This document shows positions 35,817 to 42,337 of a DNA stretch of 64,000 nt, in pieces. This stretch comes from Hyphomicrobiales bacterium (GTDB lineage Bacteria > Pseudomonadota > Alphaproteobacteria > Rhizobiales > Rhizobiaceae), in the NCBI GenBank assembly GCA_900472395.1, contig UCHV01000018.1, positions 145,209-209,208 of the forward strand, in the 5' to 3' direction. The notes under the pieces were generated by a model. That model saw only the letters and a list, made by a program, of their open reading frames with translations, had not been told where the DNA came from and ran no database searches. Position 1 is the stretch's first letter; the number at the start of each line of letters is the position of its first letter. Both the position numbers and the translations under genes were made by a program.

Positions 35817-37187
35817 ATGACAACACCCGTGACCAAACCGGATGATTCGGCAGAGCCGAAAACCGAACTCAATCGAATGATCGGTCCCGGTCTTCTGCTT
35901 CTCTTCATCGTCGGCGACATCTTGGGGACAGGCATCTATGCGCTCACCGGTCAGGTGGCCGCGGAAGTCGGGGGCGTGGTCTGGCTTCCGTTCCTCGTTG
36001 CCTTCGCCGTTGCGCTGGTCACGGCGTGCAGCTATCTCGAACTCGTCACCAAATATCCCAAAGCGGCAGGGGCGGCACTCTATACCCACAAGGCTTTCGG
36101 TGTGCATTTCCTCACCTTCATCGTCGCTTTCGCAGTCATGTCGTCCGGCATCACGTCCGCATCGACGGCATCACGCGCTTTCGCCTCCAATTTCACCGCC
36201 GCCACCGGCTTTGACTTCGGTGCATACGGCGTCACCGCCGTTGCGCTGTTTTTCATTGCCGCCGTTGCGTTGGTCAATTTCCGCGGTGTCGGCGAGAGCG
36301 TGAAGATGAACGTCGTTCTGACGGTCGTCGAGCTCACCGGCCTGTTCATCATTATCGGCATCGGGTTCTGGGCCATCGGCAATGGGCAGGGTGATGTTTC
36401 CCGCGTCTGGACCTTCGAACCGGCCGGCGATCACGGTGTCATATGGTCGGTTGTCGCCGCCACCACGCTCGCATTCTTCGCGATGGTCGGCTTCGAGGAT
36501 TCGGTCAACATGGCGGAGGAGTGCAAGCAGCCAAGCCGGATTTTTCCGAAGGTGTTGCTCGGCGGCCTCGTCATCACCGGCATTATCTATATCCTCGTCG
36601 CCATCTCGGCCATTACGCTGGTATCGGCCGCCGATCTCGGCGAAGGCGAAACGCCGCTCCTGAAAGTGGTGCAGGCCGGCGCCCCCAATTTTCCGATCAG
36701 CATTTTCGGCGTCATCACCATGTTCGCCGTCGCCAATTCGGCACTGATCAACATGATGATGGCGAGCCGCCTGATTTACGGCATGAGCCGCGAAGGCGTG
36801 TTGCCGGCAGCCCTCGGCAAGGTCCACAAATCACGTCGCACACCTTACATCGCCATCGGTTTCACCACACTGATCGCGGTCGGCCTCATCGCCTTTGCCG
36901 GCGGCGTACCGGCGCTTGGCGGCACAACGGCGCTGCTGCTTCTGGCCGTATTCGCAATCGTCAATGTTGCGGTTCTGGTGCTGCGCAAGGACAAGGTCGG
37001 CCACAAACATTTCCGCACGCCGACATTCCTGCCGGTCATCGGCGCGGCCAGCTGCCTTTTCCTCGTCGGCCCATGGACCGGTCGTGATCCGGTGCAATAC
37101 ACGATCGCCGCCGTTCTTTTGGCGATCGGCGTTGTGCTGTGGTTTGCGACTGTGCGGTTCATGAAGGCACAGGCGCAGGCGGCATAA
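35817..37187 (+). CDS. APC-family amino-acid permease
   Basis: A 456-residue inner-membrane transporter with about 12 hydrophobic helices. The first helix GPGLLLLFIVGDILGTGIYAL carries the APC family's unwound GxG substrate-binding motif. A conserved loop VGFEDSVNMAEECKQPSRIF (near residue 225) is the amphipathic loop typical of this superfamily. The ATG at 35817 has a strong GGAGGAGG site 8 bases upstream; the frame extends uselessly to 35730. Substrate unknown; amino acids or polyamines fit, and neighbouring amine-catabolism genes make a lysine-like substrate possible. A perfect terminator hairpin follows. Confidence 0.88.
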   Translation: MTTPVTKPDDSAEPKTELNRMIGPGLLLLFIVGDILGTGIYALTGQVAAEVGGVVWLPFLVAFAVALVTACSYLELVTKYPKAAGAALYTHKAFGVHFLTFIVAFAVMSSGITSASTASRAFASNFTAATGFDFGAYGVTAVALFFIAAVALVNFRGVGESVKMNVVLTVVELTGLFIIIGIGFWAIGNGQGDVSRVWTFEPAGDHGVIWSVVAATTLAFFAMVGFEDSVNMAEECKQPSRIFPKVLLGGLVITGIIYILVAISAITLVSAADLGEGETPLLKVVQAGAPNFPISIFGVITMFAVANSALINMMMASRLIYGMSREGVLPAALGKVHKSRRTPYIAIGFTTLIAVGLIAFAGGVPALGGTTALLLLAVFAIVNVAVLVLRKDKVGHKHFRTPTFLPVIGAASCLFLVGPWTGRDPVQYTIAAVLLAIGVVLWFATVRFMKAQAQAA

Positions 37188-37212
37188 AGTTCAGGTTCGA
37201 TCTATCTGCAAG

Positions 37213-37243
37213 AAACACCGCGGGTGATTTGCCCGCGGTGTTT
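37213..37243 (+). terminator. Rho-independent terminator after the APC permease
   Basis: Arms AAACACCGCGGG (37213-37224) and CCCGCGGTGTTT (37232-37243) are perfectly complementary with a 7-base loop, 26 bases after the permease stop. The symmetric A and T ends make it usable from both strands, so it can also stop the convergent P1 peptidase transcript that ends at 37270. Confidence 0.8.
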
Positions 37244-37269
37244 GGCATCTGCGGCCAAGGTGGCCTGTA

Positions 37270-38277
37270 TTACCTGTTTTGCCCGCCGAACCGGTCGCGC
37301 CACGCCTGTTGCGCTCCCTCCACCGGCAAGGCCGTCGCCTCGTATATGCCGCGCGCAATCGCCCTTGCCGTCACCAGCGCCGCAAGATGAAAGATCTCCA
37401 TCAGTTCAGCGGTATCCGCCACCGGTTTCTCGGCGGTGGCCGCGGCAAACATCGTGTCGCCATCGAAGGGCAGGTGAGCGGGCAGCACGGCGCGGGCCAG
37501 CCCGTCATGAGCCAGAATGGACAGGCGATGCGACTGCGCCTTGGTCAGCATCGCATCGGCCACCACGACACCGATCGTCGTCGCCGTCACGTTGAAGCCT
37601 TTGAGCCGCATATCCGTATCGAAGGTTGAGGGCATGCCCAGCCCGCCGAATTCCTGGCCCTGCTCGAACGGTGCCGCCCAGAAATGCGGGCCATCGCCAA
37701 TCGTGGCGGATCCGAGCGCATTGGCGGCCACCAGAGCCGAGACCGTGTGCCCGGCTTTCGTTCTGGCACTGGCTGAACCGATCCCGCCCTTGAAGGTGGC
37801 GGTGGTGGCGCCCGTTCCTGCACCCGCCGTGCCGAGTGCAAACGCCTCCATATGGGCAGCCTTGAAAGCTTCATATCCCATATCGCTATAGGGCGAATGC
37901 CGCCCCCAGTCCTTATTGCCGCCGTTGAGCAGATCCATCAGAATGGCTTGCGGCACGATCGGCACCTTTGTCGTGCCGACGCTCAGTCCCCGGCCGATTT
38001 CCCGCAAGCCCGCCTGCACGCCGCCGGCTGCATCGAGCCCGAAAGCCGAGCCGCCGGAAAGCACAAAAGCGTCCACCGTCTCGACAGTCATGGACGGATC
38101 AAGAAGGGCCGTATCGCGCCCGCCCGGTGCACCGCCCAGCACGCTGCCCGACGCGATCACCGGCTGCTCGAAGACAACGGCCGTCACGCCGGAGCCGAGC
38201 ACGAGATCGGTGGCATGGCCAACGGCCACGCCCTTGATGTCGGTCAGCAGGTTTTTCAGCGGTGTGTCAGTTGTCAT
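37270..38277 (-). CDS. P1-family peptidase (DmpA/NylC-like amidase)
   Basis: A protein of about 335 residues of the P1/DmpA fold, self-cleaving N-terminal-nucleophile hydrolases. Family segments seen are GVAVGHATD near the N-terminus, SGGSAFGLDAAGGVQAGL (near 90), the FKGGIGSASARTKAGHTVSA block (near 170) and GLARAVLPAHLPFDGDTMFA near the end. The ATG at 38277 lies 4 bases from the dehydrogenase stop; an upstream in-frame GTG at 38304 overlaps that gene. Members remove N-terminal amino acids or hydrolyse cyclic amides. It may be co-transcribed with the dehydrogenase; its substrate here is unknown. Confidence 0.85.
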   Translation of the reverse strand: MTTDTPLKNLLTDIKGVAVGHATDLVLGSGVTAVVFEQPVIASGSVLGGAPGGRDTALLDPSMTVETVDAFVLSGGSAFGLDAAGGVQAGLREIGRGLSVGTTKVPIVPQAILMDLLNGGNKDWGRHSPYSDMGYEAFKAAHMEAFALGTAGAGTGATTATFKGGIGSASARTKAGHTVSALVAANALGSATIGDGPHFWAAPFEQGQEFGGLGMPSTFDTDMRLKGFNVTATTIGVVVADAMLTKAQSHRLSILAHDGLARAVLPAHLPFDGDTMFAAATAEKPVADTAELMEIFHLAALVTARAIARGIYEATALPVEGAQQAWRDRFGGQNR

Positions 38278-38281
38278 GTTC

Positions 38282-39823
38282 TCAATCGATGTCGAATTTG
38301 ACACCCTGCGCCAGAGGCAGTGTGCGTCCGTAGTTCAGCGTGTTCGTGGCGCGGCGCATATAGGCGCGCCAGGCATCCGAACCCGATTCACGGCCGCCGC
38401 CGGTCTCCTTTTCACCGCCGAACGCGCCGCCGATTTCTGCGCCCGACGGGCCGATATTGACATTGGCAATGCCGCAATCCGAACCCTGCGACGAGACGAA
38501 GGTTTCTGCCTCGCGCATGTCGTTGGTGAAGATCGACGACGATAGCCCCTGCGGCACGTCATTGTGCAGGGCAATCGCCTCGGCGAGATCGGAATATCTG
38601 ATCACATAAAGGATCGGCGCAAAGGTTTCGTCTTTCACCGGTCCGGTCTGGCTCGGCATTTCCACGATGGCCGGGCGTACGTAATAGGCGTCCGCCGCGT
38701 CGTCGGAAAGAACACGCTCACCACCGGAAATTTTCCCTCCGGCGGCACGTGCCGCGTCGAGTGCTGTCTGCATCTTGTCGAAAGCCGCCTTGTCGATCAA
38801 CGGGCCGACGAGATTGCCCGATGTCAGCGGGCTGCCGATCGTCACGGACTGGTAGGCCTTGATCAGGCGCGGCACCAGCTGGTCGTAAACGCTGTCATGC
38901 ACGAACAGGCGACGCAGCGTCGTGCAACGCTGGCCGGCCGTGCCCATGGCGGAAAAGGCGACGCCGCGCAGGGTGAGATCGAGGTCTGCTGTCGGTGTCA
39001 CGATCGCGGCATTGTTGCCGCCGAGCTCGAGGATGGAACGGCCGAACCGCTGCGCCACGCGCGGGCCGACGATCCGGCCCATGGCGGTAGAGCCGGTTGC
39101 GGAAATCAGCGGCACCTGTTCGTGATCGACCAGAATCTCGCCGATCTCACGACCACCGATCAGAAGGGTCGAAAGGTTTTCCGGTGCCTCGTGGCCGGCG
39201 TCGCGGTAACGCTTGAGGGCTTTTTCGAAGATCGCCTGGGTGGCAAGCGCCGTCAGCGGCGTCTTTTCCGAAGGTTTCCAGACGGTGGCGTTACCGCAGA
39301 CCAGCGCCAGGGCCGAATTCCACGACCATACCGCGACCGGAAAGTTGAAGGCGGAAATGATGCCGACGACGCCGAGCGGATGCCAGGTTTCCATCATCCG
39401 GTGGTCGGCCCGCTCGGTGGCGATGGTCAGGCCATAAAGCTGGCGCGACAGGCCGACTGCGAAATCGCAGATGTCGATCATCTCCTGTACTTCACCCAGG
39501 CCTTCCGACGTCACCTTTCCGACCTCGATCGAGACCAGCTGGCCCAGCGCATCCTTGCCGGCACGCAGTTCCTCGCCGAGCAGGCGGATCAGTTCGCCGC
39601 GTTTGGGGCCAGGCACCTTGCGCCATGCCAGAAACGCGGCCTTTGCTTTTTCGATTGCGGCCCTGGCGTCGTCGGCGGAATGTTCGGGCAGGCTGCCGAT
39701 TTCCCTGCCTGTCACCGGCGAGCGCACGGCAAGTGTGCCGCCCTTATAGCGGGAGGTTGCCACGCCGAGATCGGCAAGAATGCGGTCCACATCGGCGGCT
39801 AGGTCGAGTTTGGCAAGCGTCAT
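38282..39823 (-). CDS. amaB: ALDH7-type aldehyde dehydrogenase, probable piperidine-6-carboxylate / aminoadipate-semialdehyde dehydrogenase
   Basis: A 513-residue NAD-dependent aldehyde dehydrogenase. Catalytic Cys300 is in AGQRCTTLRR, the general-base glutamate in LELGGNNAAIV, and the substrate region GGAFGGEKETGGGRESGSDAW is characteristic of the antiquitin/ALDH7 (aminoadipate semialdehyde) group. In Pseudomonas AmaB does this step in lysine/pipecolate breakdown. Here it is encoded 91 bases downstream of an FAD oxidase like AmaA, which supports the assignment, though a substrate cannot be proven from sequence. It is followed by the P1 peptidase gene. Confidence 0.8.
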   Translation of the reverse strand: MTLAKLDLAADVDRILADLGVATSRYKGGTLAVRSPVTGREIGSLPEHSADDARAAIEKAKAAFLAWRKVPGPKRGELIRLLGEELRAGKDALGQLVSIEVGKVTSEGLGEVQEMIDICDFAVGLSRQLYGLTIATERADHRMMETWHPLGVVGIISAFNFPVAVWSWNSALALVCGNATVWKPSEKTPLTALATQAIFEKALKRYRDAGHEAPENLSTLLIGGREIGEILVDHEQVPLISATGSTAMGRIVGPRVAQRFGRSILELGGNNAAIVTPTADLDLTLRGVAFSAMGTAGQRCTTLRRLFVHDSVYDQLVPRLIKAYQSVTIGSPLTSGNLVGPLIDKAAFDKMQTALDAARAAGGKISGGERVLSDDAADAYYVRPAIVEMPSQTGPVKDETFAPILYVIRYSDLAEAIALHNDVPQGLSSSIFTNDMREAETFVSSQGSDCGIANVNIGPSGAEIGGAFGGEKETGGGRESGSDAWRAYMRRATNTLNYGRTLPLAQGVKFDID

Positions 39824-39914
39824 GTCGGTCTCCGGTTTCTGTGCGCTCCGCTGAAGTGGAACGTCGTGATTTCTGTCAGTCTACAAATGGCGGCGTTGAA
39901 GGCAATGTGCCTGC

Positions 39915-41198
39915 TCAGAACCGCTCGCCGGCGAAATGGGCGATCTGCGCACCCGCCTCGTAATAGGCTTCCTTTATGCCGCGCAGGGACGGCTGTTTCG
40001 GATCGCTTAACGGCAGAGGCATATCCGCTTCGGATATCTGGCCGAGAATATGTCGGGCGAGGATCCTGCCGAATGTCGTGCCCGGCGCGATGCCGCGGCC
40101 ATTGTAGCCGCAGAAACCGATGACATTGCGGTCGAACCTGTGAAGGCGCGGCAGGGCATTGTCGGTCATGCCGATCTGGCCATACCATTCCGCCTCGAAT
40201 TCGATATCGCCAAGCTGCGGAAAGAGCCGCGCCAGCGAACGTTTCGCCCAGCTCTTGTGGATGCCCGTGCCGGTTCCTCGCAACGCGCCGACGCTGCCGA
40301 AAATGAGGCGCCCGGCGCGGTCCATGCGCAGCGAGGACAGGATATCCCTTGTGTCCCAGCACCCTTCGCGTCCCGGCAGGATGGAGCGCAGAAGATTGTC
40401 GGACAAAGGTTTTGTCGCGAGATTGAAATAGGGCAGATGCACCTGTTCCTCGCGCATGATGGCCCAGGGCCCGGTACTGTAGGCGTCGGTAGCGACGATG
40501 ACCCAGTCTGCGGAAATCTTGCCGTGCGCGGTGTAAAGCACGTGTTTGTTGCCGTTTCTCTCCGTTGAAATCACCGCGCTGCCTGTATGCAGCCTCGCGC
40601 CGGCTTTCACCGCGGCATGCGCCAGTCCTCTGGCATAGGCCAGCGGCTGCAAGGTACCTGCCCGCATGTCCAGAAGTGCCGCAGCATAGGCGCTGCTGCC
40701 CACCCGTCGTTGCGTCTCCTCGGCGTCGAGAATGGTGACCGGCGCGCCGCGACGTTGCCACTGGCGGGCACGCTCCTCCAGTTCCTGCAGGCCGTCCTGC
40801 CCGACGGCCAGATGCAGCGTGCCGTTTTCGACAAGTTCGCAATCGATATAGTGTTTTCTGATCGTTTCGCGCACCAGCGCCGGGCCATCGCCCAGAAGCG
40901 TCAGCGCCCGTTCGCCATAGGCCGGTCCAAGCTCCCTGGTAAAATCGTCGGGCATCACCCACATGCCGGCATTGATCAGCCCGACATTGCGGCCGGCACC
41001 GCCGAAGCCGATCTCGGCCGCTTCGAGAAGATGTATGTCGGTGCCCGCTTCGGCCAGATGCAGCGCTGCCGAAAGCCCTGTGTAACCGCCCCCGACGATC
41101 ACCACCGAAGCGGAAAGCGATCCCTCCAGCCGCGGTGTTGCGGGCGGGGCGGGAGCGGTCTTTTCCCAAAGGCCGTGCGAGCGTGGATTGTCGAGCAT
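39915..41198 (-). CDS. amaA: FAD-dependent amine/amino-acid oxidoreductase, AmaA-like (probable pipecolate oxidase)
   Basis: A 427-residue flavoprotein of the DAO family. The N-terminus has the FAD-binding VVIVGGGYTGLSAALHLAE motif (about residues 33-51), and YNGRGIAPGTTFGRILA is the C-terminal FAD signature of these oxidases. The ATG at 41198 is chosen because it precedes the conserved start; the frame runs on upstream into non-coding DNA. Together with the ALDH7 gene it resembles the Pseudomonas pair that oxidises L-pipecolate to piperideine-6-carboxylate and then aminoadipate. The related GamA/PuuB-type amine oxidases are an alternative. Confidence 0.72.
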   Translation of the reverse strand: MLDNPRSHGLWEKTAPAPPATPRLEGSLSASVVIVGGGYTGLSAALHLAEAGTDIHLLEAAEIGFGGAGRNVGLINAGMWVMPDDFTRELGPAYGERALTLLGDGPALVRETIRKHYIDCELVENGTLHLAVGQDGLQELEERARQWQRRGAPVTILDAEETQRRVGSSAYAAALLDMRAGTLQPLAYARGLAHAAVKAGARLHTGSAVISTERNGNKHVLYTAHGKISADWVIVATDAYSTGPWAIMREEQVHLPYFNLATKPLSDNLLRSILPGREGCWDTRDILSSLRMDRAGRLIFGSVGALRGTGTGIHKSWAKRSLARLFPQLGDIEFEAEWYGQIGMTDNALPRLHRFDRNVIGFCGYNGRGIAPGTTFGRILARHILGQISEADMPLPLSDPKQPSLRGIKEAYYEAGAQIAHFAGERF

Positions 41199-41267
41199 GG
41201 GGCGATATCCGGGTGGCGCTGGCGAAAACTTAAACCGCGCCTGTGGGCTTGGCCATGGACATGTTCT

Positions 41268-41300
41268 CAACGGGGCATTCGTTTCGGGAATGCCCCGTTG
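41268..41300. promoter_or_regulatory. 33-bp perfect inverted repeat between divergent amaA-like and Lrp-domain genes
   Basis: Arms CAACGGGGCATTC (41268-41280) and GAATGCCCCGTTG (41288-41300) are fully complementary with a 7-base centre. They lie in the 208-base gap between divergent genes, 70 bases from the amaA-like start. There is no T-run, so it is not a terminator. A regulator binding site is the best reading. A looser GATCGC-TT-GCGATC repeat follows near 41320. Confidence 0.6.
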
Positions 41301-41406
41301 GCCGAAACCGAAGAGACAGGATCGCTTGCGATCGGCCGCCTGATCGGCCAATAGTCGCTTATCTGTTTTTGGCCGCCCGGCGGCCCCGACTGACGGGAAG
41401 ATTTCG

Positions 41407-41643
41407 ATGAAACCGATTTTCGTGCAATTGCGCTGCACCCCCGGCAAGACCTATGAGGTCGCCGACGCCATCTACAAGACCGAACTGGTTTCGGAGCTTT
41501 ATTCCACCAGTGGCGACTGGGATCTGTTGGCAAAGGTCTATCTGCCAGAAGGCGAGGAGATCGGCAGGTTCGTCAATGAGAAGATCGCCTGTATCGCGGG
41601 CATCGAGCGTTCGCTGACGACGATGACGTTCACGGCGTTCTGA
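41407..41643 (+). CDS. Stand-alone Lrp/AsnC ligand-binding (RAM) domain protein
   Basis: A 78-residue protein that is only the effector-binding half of an Lrp/AsnC regulator: the alpha-beta sandwich with FVQLRCTPGKTYEVADAIY and TSGDWDLLAKVYLPEGEEI, ending ERSLTTMTFTAF. There is no helix-turn-helix and no room for one upstream. A GGGAAG site precedes the ATG. Such short proteins form oligomers that sense amino acids and may modulate full-length Lrp. It is divergent from the amine-oxidase gene, so a link to that pathway's substrate is plausible. A bidirectional terminator follows. Confidence 0.85.
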   Translation: MKPIFVQLRCTPGKTYEVADAIYKTELVSELYSTSGDWDLLAKVYLPEGEEIGRFVNEKIACIAGIERSLTTMTFTAF

Positions 41644-41669
41644 CAGGGTTTCTTTTGTTCGAGCCAACA

Positions 41670-41699
41670 AAAAAGCCGCCCATTCTGGAGCGGCTTTTT
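41670..41699. terminator. Bidirectional rho-independent terminator
   Basis: AAAAAGCCGC (41670-41679) and GCGGCTTTTT (41690-41699) form a 10-base stem with a 10-base loop, 27 bases after the Lrp-domain gene. T-runs exist on both strands, so it can also end the convergent small gene at 41757-41954. Confidence 0.85.
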
Positions 41700-41756
41700 A
41701 TGGTTTTTGGCCGGCTTTGCGGCGTTTTCGACAATATTTCATCGTGCCCGACAGGA

Positions 41757-41954
41757 TCATGCGTGTACCGGGTTGGCGGTGCGTGAACGGGCAAGGTGGT
41801 CGTGAATGGCCAGCTTCACCTCGTCCGTCGAGCCAAAACGCTGCTCGTCCAGATCGATGACGTGAAACTTCACGGCGATAAACTTCAACCGGTTTTCATC
41901 CGGCACTACGATACCGACGGGCTCGCCGCCGTATTCTATGACTTGCTTTTGCAT
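41757..41954 (-). CDS. Small hypothetical protein (65 residues)
   Basis: The ATG at 41954 has an AGGAG ribosome site about 9 bases upstream, so this is preferred over the longer frame starting at 41993. The product is 65 residues with two short beta-like segments (PVGIVVPDENRLKFIAVKFHVI) and an acidic to basic C-terminus (STDEVKLAIHDHLARSRTANPVHA). No signal peptide or membrane segment. I do not recognise a family. It is convergent with the Lrp-domain gene and shares its terminator. Confidence 0.6.
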   Translation of the reverse strand: MQKQVIEYGGEPVGIVVPDENRLKFIAVKFHVIDLDEQRFGSTDEVKLAIHDHLARSRTANPVHA

Positions 41955-42337
41955 TGGACGGACTCCTGCAGATACCGCGGCATAAAGCGGCACTGCGAAA
42001 TGACTTTTTCAGAAAACCGATGGCTCTTAAGGACCGTAGACGGTGATCGTCACATTCGACAGCGCGGAGAGGAGACGCACTCCACGCGTTTAAGTCGACG
42101 CACGCCCGGTTTAAGAGTGGCGTTGATGAAGGTTGTAATCGACATGTCACTCTCCCTGTTGGCGTTGCGTTTGGGTCAAACTGGAATCACAAAGTCCAGT
42201 ATCGAATGTTCTCTACGACAAAACTTATCTTCGATCAACGAAAATCAATTTAGCTAGAATATTTTTCCTTATGATGACAGGATCACGGCAAGTTTGTGAA
42301 ATCTCATTCGCAAAATTTCCGTGTCTGGCAGCCCGCT
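41955..42337. other. 383-base region with no long gene
   Basis: Between the small gene and the 881-residue fusion gene there is no good long coding frame. It is richer in A and T than the surrounding DNA around 42200-42260. It holds one 31-codon frame with a strong ribosome site (42050-42145, minus). It should contain the promoter for the minus-strand small genes, but I could not identify a convincing -35/-10 pair. No repeats or RNA-gene features were seen. Confidence 0.5.
42050..42145 (-). CDS. Possible small ORF (31 codons) with strong ribosome site
   Basis: ATG at 42145, TGA at 42050-42052. The start is preceded by AGGGAGAG at a 4-5 base spacing, a better site than many genes here. The product starts MSITTFINATLKPGVRR and is basic and Arg-rich with two cysteines near the end. 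It lies on the same strand and just upstream of the 65-residue gene, so both could be in one transcript. No similarity is recognised; it may be chance. Confidence 0.3.
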   Translation of the reverse strand: MSITTFINATLKPGVRRLKRVECVSSPRCRM

